A stretch of DNA of 64,000 nt from Larix kaempferi (GCA_027924585.1 BSBM01000076.1:4726501-4790500); one strand, 5' to 3'; positions 33,361 through 46,059 are shown, counted from the stretch's first letter. A program made the numbers and translations. Notes: generated from the sequence alone by a model not told the origin.

Positions 33361-35955
33361 TGTAACGCCCCATATTTTGACTAGGCATGTTTACGAGTTA
33401 GACACCTTTCACTTTACTTGCTTATTCTCTGATGGGACTCAACTAGACCGAGTGAACTATGTTTTCGGCATAATAGACATGATGATATGTTGTTACTATG
33501 TTTATGATGATTACTATATTCATGCAGTTATTAAGTTATGATTATCATGAGATTCTTTTATTTCATAATGACAGTGTATGTTTGATAATCGTCCTAGAGG
33601 AAATGTGATTTATATATATGATGTGGTAAATATGCTGTGATCGATTTAATGATTTTATGTGATGAAATAAATGATGCTAACAATATGGATCAGACAATGA
33701 TAGAATGTAAAATATATGGTGTTGTGCATGGATGCCATCCTATGACGAAATTGATAGAACTGTTATATTCCATACATACCTGTGATGAAATTGTGACGTG
33801 AAATAAAATGATGTTGATGATATGGATCAATTGGTGATCGAATGGAAATGCTTGTTATAAAATGTGTATCTTGCGGAATACTAACCTACAGGACGAGGGC
33901 TATGGGATAGCCGGATACTTGATTTGATATACGGAGAGGAACCTATCCATGCAGTAAACCTTAGCAACCGAAATTGATGAAACGATGACATGGACCGATA
34001 ATCTCGAGAGCAGCAGAGTATGATTTCATAAGGGCGTAGGCCCAGTATGTTGAGAGGGATGGATGTGTTTCCCACCCTATGTTCCTATGATACCCGAGGT
34101 CGTGGGAGGGCCGTGCTGAGACACGCTCCCCATGTAGTTGTGATGACGATGGTCAGATGCCTGCTAGGGGAGGATAGGTCCGTTGTTCAGTCGATGCTAT
34201 CGCTCTCATGTTCTATGTGGTCAGGTCGATGAGTCCGACATCCACTGTTATACTAGCAGAGGAAGGATAGGGAGGATGTGGACGTAGGTTAGGATGGGAG
34301 GATATGATAGTTAGTATTGTTGAGGGTTGGGTATCCGTTGATTTTGAGTTAGTGGTAGTAGGTAGATTCCCTTGTACCTGATTGATGGAACAAAGGTAAT
34401 CATAAAAATAATGAAATGAAATCTTAAAGGTTAACTAATAAAGTAACCAATGATGTTTTAGTAATATTATGATGAATGTATACTTGTTCAGTTTGCATAA
34501 AGTATTATTAGTATTAGTTAGCTGATATGCATAGGAAGTATGACGTATGTTTATAGTACATGTCCGTCTTGTGCATACGCTGGCCACGCATGCACATTAT
34601 GCACATGCGCAATAATATTGGTTAACAACATATTTATCAAGATGTAACGATGTTATAAGTTATCATAGATAACTCAAATAAGTATTCAGTGAATGACTTA
34701 ATCAGTAAAAGATCATCAAGTTTTAATGTGTAAAATAAGTTAATTAGTCTTGTATGTAACGTAGTGATGAACAGTTAAAATAAGTGTCATTAATCGCAAG
34801 TATCCTCAAGTGAATGTGACTTCAATATGAAGAATAACAGTTAAACATTAATACTAGAAGAGTGTGCTATATAATTGTTGATCATGATTAAATAAACTAT
34901 TAAGTATATTTCATTAATTATACCTAGAGGTACTATGTTGAAACTTATCCATTAAACAAATAAATATTTTAATTACTATTCACAATTAAATTAATTACTA
35001 TTATTATTAATTATTATTGTTATTATTATTACATTATTATTTAATTAATAATAATAATGATAATAATCCTTTCTATAGAGCATAGTGGATTGAATAAATT
35101 ATTAAATAAATGATTCATTCAATTAATTAACGGATCCATTCCAAGTAAATAAAAGGGGTTTGTTAAATAAATTATTTAACAACTCCACTACTCGAGAGAA
35201 ACTTGGGTGATTTAAAAATAATATATATTCCACCTTTTTACCTTAAAAAGGGGATGCATTAATGATTTGTACTTCCAAAGACCACGACAGCTAGGGCGGT
35301 GGAGTGATAAGGAAGTTTGACTTTATGAAGGAGGTGGATTCCCATAAAGAGGGGATTTAACAAAGTAGTAAGGGGGTTATTGTGGGAGAACTGTGAGAAT
35401 TTTTTTGTGAAAAAGGAGGAATGCCGAGGAGGGGGTTAACTCGAAGCTTTGAGGAGGTGGGAAACTCAAAAGAAAAGACTGAGGAGGGGGTTAACTCAGC
35501 AAATATTACCATTGAGCTATGGAAAGGTACTGAGGAAGGTTGCTGTCAAGATTATCGGTCTGTGGGCTCGAGGGCTAGGAAATCCATTGATTTCCTAGGG
35601 TCAGCAAGATAATAGCTGATCGGCAGGGTGGACACATCATTTTGGGTTGCTAAGGTAACCTACAGAACCCACTATAGGAATCTTCTTACCTTGCTGTAAA
35701 TCTACGGGTTCCAGGTATTTTACTGAACCAGCTTATGTAACAGGTATTTTCTTTTAATTCCAAATTACATATGTTAAAAGAACAGGGTTAACATGAAAAG
35801 TCTTAAGCTTATGTTTATTTAATTTGCACAGACTTAGGAACATTTAGAACCCTGAAACATAGACGGTCGATTCTTTTCATTAGAAAGAAAAGGAGAAAAA
35901 CTTGGTATTTACATGAAAAGCGAACGGAGACCCAGTGCCTAGCAAGGGCACTACA
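33361..35955 (+). repeat. 3' LTR (2595 bp)
   Basis: It is near-identical to the LTR at 23983-26579, with the differences scattered along its length. It ends GGGCACTACA followed by the target duplication TCGTA. Confidence 0.9.
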
Positions 35956-35960
35956 TCGTA

Positions 35961-36240
35961 CAACTCATCCCAACTATAGTATGAAATGTGATAAAATGCA
36001 TCTACAAACTTACTAAAGTCATATATTAGGTTCTTAGCAATTCATATCACAATTCACCCCAGTTATGGGCTTCCTCATTTTAGCACTGTAGGGCCACACT
36101 TCACTTATCCTCTTAGTTATGCATGTGTTGCACCTTTAATGCTAACTTGATTTGGCACCTTTAATACTAATTTGAGGCTACCTAAGGAGGCATGTGGAGG
36201 ATGTCATCACATCCTAAAAGCCTGTAGGTTGTGATGGGAT
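35961..36240 (-). pseudogene. Continuation of split gypsy Gag
   Basis: Immediately right of the target duplication the minus strand reads SKFVDAFYHISYYSWDEL-like sequence, in line with the Gag left of 23978. It is heavily decayed beyond about 36100. Confidence 0.4.
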
Positions 36241-38239
36241 CCACCACACGCTGCCAAAAATGAAATTTAAGAACAAAATTTAAATACCTTTAAATAATTT
36301 AATTTTTTTTTTTTAATTTCGTTTAAATATTTTTATCGTTTTTAAATTATTTTTTTTAAATTTAAATTATTAAGTCAATTTTATGATTAGAACCCTTCTT
36401 AGTTTTTTTTAATCAAGTTTGGAGTCGATGTCCTGATTGAGCCCAGATCAAATCGATCCCGCTCACATTTCACTTCCAAAAGTTTTTTCAACCCTAATTT
36501 ATTTTCCATCATGATTTCAAATTGATCTCTCATTCCAATTCGAATCGAGCCTACCCACATTTCACTTCCAAAATAATTTTCAACCCCAATATCATTTCCA
36601 TCCTAATTTGAAATCGATCTCTCATTCCAATGTTTGAAATGGCATTGAGGTGATCCTTTAAAATTGGAGCAATGCATTAATATGCATCCCAATACCTTGC
36701 ATATTCGATGGCATCCATGCATTCAATGCTTTTTAAATTGAAATATTCATAATTAATGGAGGTTGGCCTTTTTAACTCAATAAAGGAACTTTTATGTGAA
36801 TCCCCCTTCATAATTCAATTTTTTTTTCAATCTATTGTTTGCTATTAGAACTAAAAGTACTAGTATTTGATTGATCCTCCTATTGTTATTATAATGTTCA
36901 AAGCACAAGAGGACACATGCGCCAGTCCACTACAAATTTCCTATGTCTTGTTGCATTTTCAAGTACCTTATTCAAACTCATCGGTTACAAATTACTTGTC
37001 AGGTTTACTAATTTTAGATTTTTTTAGGTGGCCTACATTACATTTCAGGTTAGATAATGTTTGAAACCCTCCTCACTTATAACAATTTATTGTGAATAGT
37101 TAGCAATCATTACATTTACTTACCACCTTTTCCTAGGCTATGGTTTGTGATTGTATAGCTTATAATAAGTAACTACGGAAATATATATTAGCTTGTTTGA
37201 ATATAGTGTTGCTCAAACCTAAATGCATGCAATTTTCCCATTACATTTATGTATCCTTGTCCTCATTAAATAGTCATAATTCAACTTGAATTGCCATTGC
37301 CTATTTCTTAAACAATTCTACCCCTAGTCACTATGAGATTTCCATAGTTTTGTACGACGAACATTTTTGAAAGGCATAATAACACATAGGCAAAATGGAG
37401 CTTAAATTGGGGTAGGTCCCTCCAAGCTCCAAAAATATATCTCAATTTAGAGTTATTGAAATAAGCTGTGAATATGACATCATTTTCTATTTTACAACTA
37501 ATATGTTTCATGAGCTTTGTTTTTTGAATGAGAGACATGCATGTGTGTGTGTGTTTGTTTCCAAAGGGGTGAGGGATATTGAAGAAGGAAATAAAGGAAA
37601 ACCAACAATAGAGTAGCATGGGGAAAGAATCCTCGTCACTAAAGAACATGAGAAAAATATCAATAATAGATACTAATATGCTCTCATTTGTGGTTAACTC
37701 CTTTCTCCATTGTATGAATTGAATTTTTGCAAATCATTCTTGAGGATTTCGTTAAAGGCCATTGAAGTGGTCTAGAATATTGGTTATTGGTACCTTTATG
37801 AGTGGTCAATCTACGTATATATTGATTATATGAGCTTACAAATCTCAAGTCTCATGCATTACTATGAGTAGTAGAATGCTTGTAGGATGTGATGGAATCC
37901 TACACATGCATCCCCAGGCCTGTGGAGGCTTCCATCACATCCCACATGCTTGTAGGCTACCATGGGTACATTACATGTCCTCCCATCCAGCAAGGTTTCA
38001 TCCTCAACCCAATATTGATGTTAGAGTTCAAAAATTATACCATGAACCAAAAACACATCGTATCCTTCATTTAGTAAACGAATACCTATGTCTATCATGA
38101 AGATTTGTAAGTGGAACCCACAAGAAATCAAAAAAATGGTATACATACAATGTGGATCTGAGAAATAACAAGTGTAAGTGTCTCTAGGAAGATTCTTTTG
38201 AGAAACAAGCTTTCAACCATTCACATGAGTGATAGGGAT
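36241..38239. other. No gene; short duplications and hairpin
   Basis: A ~92-bp unit with a CACATTTCACTTCCAAAA phrase is repeated twice between about 36450 and 36635. GGATGTGATGGAA and its reverse complement, about 31 bp apart near 37885-37945, can form a hairpin. Related GATGTGATG words occur near 36200-36235. The rest is unassigned. Confidence 0.45.
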
Positions 38240-38580
38240 ACACTGATTAATACTTGGCCATGATCATAGAGTTGAAACATCAGTTGGATGCCATAGGGAC
38301 ACAAGTGGAGGATGAGGAATTGGTTCCCATTGACATGAATGGGTTTGTTTCATCTTGGAAACCCATTTTCCAAGGTGTTTGTGCTCATGAGAAGTTACCT
38401 ACTTTGATAAGATTTGGGATGAATTTGTGCAAGAAGTGATAAAGGTTGGAATCTAGTTTAGCAAAGCAAAGTAATGTTGACAACCTAGCCCTCATCAAGA
38501 GGATGAGGAAGGGAAACAAGAAAGAACACAAGAAGGGTAAGAAGGAAGATTCGAGCCAAGATAAGAGAGACGAGTAATTT
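38240..38580 (+). pseudogene. Ty1/copia Gag remnant
   Basis: Translation gives IELKHQLDAIGTQVEDEELV, DMNGFVSSWKPIFQGVCAHE and KLPTLIRFGMNLCKK, then a basic tail (NVDNLALIKRMRKGNKKEHK). This is the plant copia Gag series: IRDQLxAIGxxVxDxELVxIALNGFPxSWExFVQGICARExLPxFxRLW. A stop replaces the codon after NLCKK, and one frameshift is present. The N-terminus is missing, so the element is truncated on the left. Confidence 0.75.
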
Positions 38581-38739
38581 TTATTACAAAAATTAACTAA
38601 ATCCTAAATCAATGTCAAAACCGTAGATAGGGTGAGTCACATAACTCAACACAAACGATATACAGTTACTTAACTCCCTACAATGAATTTATTACATGTG
38701 TAAGCCTTATATTCTAACAATTTGAATATTTTTAGGTGT

Positions 38740-39130
38740 CACCAAAAGGGAATGTAGACCATCCAAGTCCAGAGAGGAAGAAAGGTAATTCCAAGCAACC
38801 TAAACAAGTTGCAAGGTGTAAAAGGGCTATATCAAAAGCAGATGAGTTAGGAACCAAGTTTGAAATTTCCTTCTTCATGGTCTCTTATTTATCTTCCAAC
38901 ACTATGTGAATTGCTTAATGGTATGTGAAATATGATAAGAAACCATATGACTTATAACAGTAAACTCTCCAGGATTAAAGAGCATGAGGGAGGATTGTGT
39001 GAGGTTGGGGGATGATGCTACTTATCCTGGGAAATAAATGGGCTCCATTTCCTTCCAAATGACTGTAGATGATCTTCTTGAGTTGAATGATGTTTGTTTG
39101 TTCATGGTTTAAAGAAAAATCTTCTTTTAT
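38740..39130 (+). pseudogene. Ty1/copia Gag end and protease remnant
   Basis: The segment reads CHQKGNVDHPSPERKKGNSK (decayed zinc knuckle and basic tail), then TKFEISFFMVSYLSSN, then a degraded protease entry followed by RIKEHEGGL and MGSISFQMTVDDLLELNDV. The order matches copia protease (WYxDSGAS, then G..ATY.V.G.GSI.F, then L.DVLxVPGL). Stops and frameshifts are frequent. About 160 bp of foreign or lost sequence separates it from the Gag at 38240. Confidence 0.6.
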
Positions 39131-39439
39131 ATTCTCACATGATAGATTTTGAGTATAGAGTTGCATTTGAAGGAAAACAACTCACTATCAATAATTGTAA
39201 TCTAGTACGTTCGAAGACTTTGGCTATGTGTGAGACAATGGCCTTCAATGTTACTTGTTGAACATGAGGTAGTTGTACATACTAACAAGATGTTAGGTTA
39301 TCCTTCTAGTTTTGCGAACTAGGCATATGTAGAGAAAGAATGGCGAGATGCTAAGGAGACATTATTCCATACCTAATGTAAAATTGGTGATTTATTCCAA
39401 GCTTGCGGGTAGGAGTGTTAAGAGTACTAGGACAAGGTT

Positions 39440-39870
39440 GTTGGATTTTTTCAACGAGAGGGAATTAACCTATATGAGACTCTTATTCGAGTTACCAAAG
39501 GATTCTCTCAAAAAAAGGGAATTGACATTGTTGAGGGTTTTGCTTTAGTAGTTGGAGGTTTTGATATGTATGGGAAAGATAGCCATGTTTACAGTTTGTT
39601 GGAGGCCCTTTGTATGCACTATGGGATAGGCATTTCAAGATGGATGAGATTTGTAAAAAAATTTATCTTTGTGATTTTGGTAGATCTGATCCACTTGTCT
39701 TGGTCTTGTATGGAGATAAGATCATATTTGTAGGAAATCCTAAACAGCTCATGATGTGGCATCTAAATAGTTTGGCCCGTGAGGTTGATATGAAGGATGT
39801 TGCAGTTTGAAAGTTCTTGATAATCCAAGGTCATGTTCCTTTATATTGACAGGTGATCAATCTTGTAGCA
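39440..39870 (+). pseudogene. Ty1/copia reverse transcriptase remnant
   Basis: The first block reads RVTKGFSQKKGIDIVEGFAL, matching VARGFSQKEGIDYEETFAPV at the start of copia RT. The second block (frame 39610-39810) reads SDPLVLVLYGDKIIFVGNPK, matching the catalytic LLLYVDDLxLTGN region, but YVDD has become YGDK, so it is inactive. EVDMKDV follows, matching FEMKDLG. Integrase and the RT palm between the blocks are deleted. Confidence 0.75.
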
Positions 39871-40454
39871 GAGAAGAGCTTTGAGATGCTATGATAGTAT
39901 CTTGTTTTGTTGGATTCAATGAGACTTCGAAATATTTTACAAGATTTATATTCAAAATAATCAAAATATTGTGGGAAGCTGAGATGTGAAGATTAATGAG
40001 GACATGAGAGGAAAAACCTAGAAAAAACATGAAGTTCTAGGTCAAAGTGTTCATGTGAAAAGGACATAGGGTTTGTGGAAACGAAACCCTAGTGAATACT
40101 TGGAGCACTTTGCTTGTAGAGATTCTGTGAGGAAAGCTTGGAGAAAGCTCAATGGAGGAAAAATCTCTCATTTTTTGCTAGGAAATGGAATATTGAGATA
40201 GATATGTTTGTCCAAATGCTGAAAAATCAATAGTTGGGTATTGTACAATAGCAAAATTGCTTGAAAATGAAATTTATGGTTATTAGTACTATAGAAGCAA
40301 ATTGAGCTTGGGAAATCTCTCACAATGGAAAGGCACACCTAAGTGTGGAAGAATCCTGGTAGGAGTTGATTTGCAAGCATGAACTAGCCAACTACATTTG
40401 GCACGAAAACTCATTTTTTTACCATGCATCCGATGTTTACTAGAATGGGTGCTT

Positions 40455-40491
<37 letters not shown>
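40455..40491. repeat. TG microsatellite
   Basis: An uninterrupted GT/TG dinucleotide run. Open frames across it (40289-40513, 40398-40631) are artefacts of the repeat. Confidence 0.95.
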
Positions 40492-40494
<3 letters not shown>

Positions 40495-42184
40495 TCCACA
40501 AATCATGTAACAAAGGTTTCCATTATTATTTTCTATGTAGACAAATCCAATGGAGTATGAGTTGGTGTGCATGTGTTATAGAGGTGTATAAGAGACCTAC
40601 TAAAATATCCATGCACCTTATGAGAGGATGAATAAAACGACTTGTAGATCATATCCTTTTACATCACAATTTAATCCTTTACCATGCAAATGGTCTCATT
40701 GAAATCGACATATGGTGCACATATGTTTATTATTATTGCTAATATAGAAGATGACTTGATATCCTATTATAGTATATGAAAGTTGTTCTTTTTTATATTC
40801 AAGACTAGAGATAATCAAGAAATACAATGTAAGCATGATGAAATGGAACCAACCATTTTTAATTAGTTAAATTTGAGTGTGTTACATCCATGTTTTTCCC
40901 CCGTGTGTAATGTGTAATGTGTGACATCACTGCATCTTCCAAAATGACCAGAATCACTGCAAGAAAATGCCACTAAATGAAAGTACAACTTACCTGACCC
41001 ACAATCATGAGCATGCAAGGTGGAGGAAGTGCATGTCCAGGAATCATACTTGCATACAAAGAGAACAAATAGTATTAGATCATATATTGCACAATTAACT
41101 AGGTAAAACATAAACATATAAAAAAACAACAAAACATTCATTAAAAAATCTTAAGCATAAACAAAATGCACATATCATTTACTCACCAAAATCACTAGAT
41201 TTACTGATAGTTATTAGTTGCATTTCTGTTGCACATCAATACGTGCATATATCAAGATGGAATAATAAGTTTATATACATAACCATATAATAAATAAATA
41301 TGCAAACCAACATTTATCATACTTTAAAAACACTAAAGAGGAATAATTGTATGAAATTCTCTCTATTTCGAGAATGATTTATTCTCTACTAAACAGGACC
41401 AACCATGTGAAGGTGGAAGCTCATCTGGCCTCTCCCCGCTCCCCCCCCCTCACATCACTCTCAATTCCCCATACAAATTTATTTACTGTAACATACACGA
41501 AAGAAACACAACAAAATAAAACATAACACTCATTTAAACTTCTAGTCACCCAAAAATCAAGAATATACAATATGATATATCTTCAAATAGTAAACTTATT
41601 AATTTTAAAAAAGTAACAGATGAGATTATTACAAAATGATTTATACATACATAAATATAATGTAGGGATTCTTACCAAATTTGTATACTAGAATTGGGGA
41701 TATGGCATGTTGTTATGTGTTATCGCAGTGCATAGTGCCATACAACAATGAAGCCCTAATATACAATACGAACACATGGCAAATGACCATTTTGCACTGT
41801 GAAAACACATTGCAACATGCAATATTTTTCCTCGTTGCTCCGAGAAACCTACACCCAATAATTTGTATGTCAACATGAAAAAATCAAAGAAAATGATCAT
41901 AAAGTCTAATTACAAATTATTTTGATCATAGGTAAAAGAGAACTACATCCAATGATTCATTCTTTATCATGATAAAATATTAGAATATAGTGAAGAGAAT
42001 ATTAACGCATATAAAACATGATCATAAAAAACTATAAACGTAAAATAGAGGTACATAACTATAAATATCGGCATAAATCAAATCAATTTTAGGCTATAAA
42101 CATCTAGGTCCTCTAGCAAAAATATATAAAATACAATATTGTATACAACAAAATGTTCCTACCATACATAATGGCCAATCTCTA
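40492..42184. other. No gene recognised
   Basis: AT-rich sequence with a C run near 41447-41454. The 92-residue minus-strand frame at 40863-41141 shows no domain. It might be 3' flank of the minus-strand transposon relic to its right. Confidence 0.45.
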
Positions 42185-43930
42185 CTACCCTACTTCTTTC
42201 TAGGTTTTTTTTTAAGGAATTCCATAATTCTAACATTGGCATCTACTACCTTGTTCTCTTCTAGACCAGTTTATTTTGGTATTGGATCGGGATCATTAGA
42301 CCATAAGATACATCTCCTTTTAGGTTGCATACTGCTAAGATCGACATCAACTACAATTAAAGCAATAATTTATTGATCATTTTCTTTATACTAACATAAA
42401 CCCAAAAAATATTAATTTCTATAATTCAACTCGTTCATGGTACATATAGTTCTAGTAGGGGTAACCTATGGTTGAGCAGTACCTTTGGTCTCTAATACTG
42501 CTCATGAGGAACAACTAAATCTTCTTGTATTGCCTACAATAACATTTGTAGTTGGTGTAGAAGCACACAATGTCAATTTGTACTTTATAATTAAGTATTT
42601 GATCAGAATGCATTGAGTTTGTATACCTCCTCGTTGACAGTAGAAGTGGCAGTTGCATTCGTATTTCTCCTTTCAACCAAGGAGTTGTAGCCTTCTTCGA
42701 AGGAAACTTTGAGCTCTTCATCCATGGGCATGATCCCAAAGTCTATTGACTACATATCCCATAACATAACACATTTTGGTAAGGATAGCATTTAAAGCAC
42801 AAATGAAAATGCAACAAAGACAATTTTTAAATATTAATATTTATATATCTTCCCTTTAATTTAGCGTATCCCCTTGGGCCAAGTTTGTGTTGGCCAATCT
42901 TCTCAAATCTGGCCTGTGTAGATTTTGTGGTGTCTTTGAGCCTATGAAAACAATCAAGTACATGTTTATGTGATTTAAAATCATGGTCAAATGCAATATA
43001 CAATATATAATTTAATTATTCATTACACTATTTTATCTACCTTGGTGTTTTTGTCACACATGGAGGAAAGGATCCCTCTTTTCTTATCGTCTTCTCCTTG
43101 GAATCCTCTATTAGTGCAGCCCCACTCCCATTATGGAATTAGTCCAGGATGCTCATAACTACGGTATCAACCGATATTAATGCGTTAATTGTCTCGTATT
43201 GATTTCATATACTTTCCCACCATGGTTTGGACCGACTTTTGGTTGAATACAAGACCAAACAACATGGTCACGTGTTTCATCAACTCCTTCTTCAATTCAT
43301 TGCTATGATATTTATAAATTGTTCTAATTGTTGGTGCAAATAGAGAAAATGCATTTTCATGCAATTGTTGGTAGACCATGTTATTTCCTACATTGCAATA
43401 AAATATTTTGATTAGATAGATACAATGAATATAAAAATATTATTCATTGTATAAATTCAAAGTATTCCAATGGATTATATGTAATTACAATGGAGTTTTA
43501 ATCCATTCATCAGTGCCAAATATGTAAAGAACCTGATAATTTCCCGGTGCTCTTGACGATTAACCCTAGCGTCTTGGGACTTATATCAACATTTGATGAA
43601 TGAGTCACATGAGTATTATAGCCGGGGTTCATATGTATAGATGGGGTTGTGGACTACCCCACACCAATACTAGGTGTAGACGTAGGGGAAGACATGGAAA
43701 TACTAGGATTTGAGGCACAGGTATCATGTGCAACAGGAGCATAGGTATTTGTACTTCCTGATGCATTCCATCAAGAATTGACTTCTTCTTTCATTTTCAG
43801 GAGTATCTTCAACGCTCACCAATTCTACTAGTTCGTAAGCTAATGTATTGACCTTTTTTTCTAATAGGTACAAGAGGGTCGGGATCTCTTGAGATGTCTA
43901 TGTCATTATGATCAAGATGAGACATTGACA
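42185..43930 (-). pseudogene. CACTA-type (Ptta/En/Spm) accessory-protein gene relic, multi-exon
   Basis: On the minus strand several exon-like blocks bounded by AG and GT sites follow in order. They are MSMSHLDHNDIDISRDPDPL, then MVYQQLHENAFSLFAPTIRT with a 64-residue open frame (43185-43379), then STQARFEKIGQHKLGPRGYA, then MPMDEELKVSFEEGYNSLVE. A C-terminal exon with MQPKRRCILWSNDPDPIP and VRIMEFLKKKPRKK ends at about 42200. The HKLGPRGYAKL block resembles the plant transposase (Ptta/En/Spm) domain, a DNA-binding accessory protein of CACTA elements. A few stops and shifts occur. CACTA termini were not found nearby. Confidence 0.5.
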
Positions 43931-44265
43931 TGGGAACCTACAAATAATCATATCATATTAGTTTGATAAACTACGTAACAATAATCATTGCTCTAGGATA
44001 AAATAGAACAATATGGAATATAATAATGAACATATAAATGACCATATTTATTTCACCTGCCCATGGTCGATGCCTTTCCTTGATCAATCTATAACATAAA
44101 CGATGATTTGTTAACAATATAACCAAATATGGGTGGAACTTCTCAATTCCCTTCATCGATAAATGTTACGACATAAACTATATGTAATGACAAATGTTGA
44201 ATATAAAGTATACATGTTTTTTAGTAAATGATGGACACGAGTGTGAAACCATAGTTACCTAATTC

Positions 44266-44976
44266 CTAGATCCTATTCAAGTGATAATTGACCAACAACT
44301 GCTTCCCTGCAGGTATTGATTTTATTATTGTGACCACAACTTTGTTATCCTCACACTCAACAAACACACAGTTGGGTAGCTTGTTTGTGCTTCCAGAACG
44401 AGTATTGTTTATAAACGTGGCAACATTTCTGCAATATTTGGGTGGTCCATCAATATATATGGAATATCCTTTATCTTGATTGCTTTCTTTTATTTTATTA
44501 TAATTTGCAAAAAGTCCAGATATGCACATATTCATTAGATATCTTGTTATCCTACCCCAATGTGTGTAATCATACATAGGGACAACATAACCCATCATTT
44601 CCACTTCACTGGTGTATGGAATGTTCACACCATCCATTATAAAGAGCCCTAGACCATGTAAACTAGATGGAACAATTTGATATGTTCTTCCATTAATATA
44701 GAAATCGGTGTTTATGTTAAGAAGTGGGTTTTGTTTCCAATTCTTCAAATAATTCTTGTACATTAATGGAACATCCTTGTCTTGGGTGGAATCATTGTCA
44801 TAAGAGAATGACCCTCCTTTAGCTAGAAATAAATCCATATGTTTCTTAAATTTTCTTCTGACATTAGTACCTCTAGTTGATATTGACGTACTGCTTGATG
44901 CTTCCCCTTATCCAATCTATTCAGGACAACCATCACTATCCAAAGATAGATATGACAGATATCTATTTGGTTGCAC
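44266..44976 (-). CDS. SET-domain reading frame in transposon-like DNA
   Basis: SET domains are protein-lysine methyltransferase folds, usually acting on histones. The 190-residue open frame (44266-44838) has the SET order: HGLGLF (61-66), a mid region with EMMGYVVP, SIYIDG (126-131), NVATFINNT (138-146, where canonical SET has xFINHS), PNCVFV (155-160) and IPAGKQLLVNY (175-185, canonical IxxGEELTxDY). The conserved NH is altered to NN, so activity is doubtful. The frame extends upstream to an AG acceptor at 44977, but two stops interrupt that part (near 44905-44915). It lies directly upstream of the CACTA-type accessory gene on the same strand, about 340 bp from its first exon. It could be transposon cargo or a captured host fragment. 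Confidence 0.6.
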
Positions 44977-45169
44977 CTAGAATTAACATCGAACAACAAT
45001 GGTCATGTTCCAATCATATGATTTAGATATCAAAAGTAGAAATTAAAGTAGCATATCCTTGTTTTCCCTAAATGGCACCATGTGAATTTGAATTACAAAA
45101 TTGAAACATAATTGTCAATGAATGTATAAGGGAGGCAATGTTACAACCCAAAAGAAGAGTTTAGTGTTC
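44977..45169. other. No gene recognised
   Basis: This stretch lies upstream of the SET exon on the minus strand. It may be intron, because an AG acceptor with a short pyrimidine tract borders the exon. Confidence 0.35.
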
Positions 45170-45885
45170 GTGGACCATGCACAAATTCCAAACCCACCTC
45201 TCAATCCTTTGTGAATATTAGGCTTATATGTGTCATATGGGTACCATTACAAACTTTTGTGCACCAAGAATGACTCTTTGGTCCTTTGACATGGTTTGAG
45301 GAGGAATATAAGTTCCTTAATGTGTTAAAAAGGTTTTCATTTCTCATTGACTATGCACAAGTCCAAAACTACCATGCAACCCTTGTAAAGAAAATCTTTG
45401 TCCTACAAGTGTTGTATGGGCACCATTGCGTGTTGTGCACTAGGATGGTTCTTGCGGATATGGACATCATTTGAGGATGAACATTATCATCTTAGGACCT
45501 ACAAAAATTTTTTATGGGTCATGGGTTATGCACATGGTACAAAACCACCATGAATTCCTTGTAAAGGGAACCTTTGGCCTACATGTGTCATATGGAATCA
45601 TTTTGAGCTTCTATGTTCCAAGGATGGTTCTTGGGAATCTGGACATCATCCAAGAGGATTACCAATGTATTAAGGCCTAACTGGGGATTTTGTGGGGTTT
45701 CTAACCATGGCCCATGCACATGATCCAAGACCACTACACAACTGTTGTAAAGTGAATATTTGGCCTATAAATGTTGCATGGGAACTAGTACGAGGTTTTT
45801 TGCATTGAGCATGGTTCTTGTGTCCTTTGACAAGGTCTCAAGAGGAACACCACCATCATATTCCCAAAAGTGGCCTTAGTGTTCA
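45170..45885. repeat. ~180-bp diverged tandem repeat, four units
   Basis: Units start near 45175, 45352, 45528 and 45714, spaced 177, 176 and 186 bp. Each contains an ATGCACA...CCAAAACCACC phrase, an AACCCTTGTAAAG phrase and a GGATGGTTCTTG phrase. Identity is moderate. Open frames at 45286-45474 and 45471-45680 ride on the repeat. Confidence 0.65.
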
Positions 45886-45889
45886 ACGA

Positions 45890-46010
45890 TAGGAGCTAAA
45901 ATTACATACATACTTGTTCAAAATAGTTACTACATACTTGTATAGGAGCTCAAATTACATACATACTTGTTCAAAATGGTTACTACATACTTGTATAGGA
46001 ACGCAAATTA
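45890..46010. repeat. ~53-bp tandem duplication
   Basis: A unit with ATTACATACATACTTGTTC and TTACTACATACTTGTATAGG is present twice in close tandem, with a partial third start. Confidence 0.8.
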
Positions 46011-46059
46011 ATTGAATACATTCTTAAGGCTCTGATATGAGTTCAATGTTGATCATAAA

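Larger units (their letters stand above)
23983..35955 (+). mobile_element. Complete non-autonomous LTR retrotransposon (LARD-like), 11.97 kb
   Basis: Two LTRs (23983-26579 and 33361-35955) share TGTA/TACA ends and are flanked by the 5-bp target duplication TCGTA (23978-23982 and 35956-35960). A tRNA-iMet primer site (26583-26595) and a polypurine tract (33347-33358) complete the structure. The internal 6.8 kb holds no Gag, RT, RNase H or integrase that I can recognise. By manual comparison the LTRs differ at about 33 substitutions and one 2-bp indel (about 1.3%). The PPT neighbourhood (GGGACGAAGTTTCC) resembles plant chromovirus ends, suggesting that an autonomous chromovirus-type partner supplied the proteins. 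Confidence 0.9.

Noticed and set aside
40289-40631. Frames with Thr-His or Val-Cys runs
   Set aside because: They are products of the TG microsatellite.
45286-45680. Two adjacent plus-strand frames with similar sequences
   Set aside because: Their similarity is that of the ~180-bp tandem repeat units; no domain.
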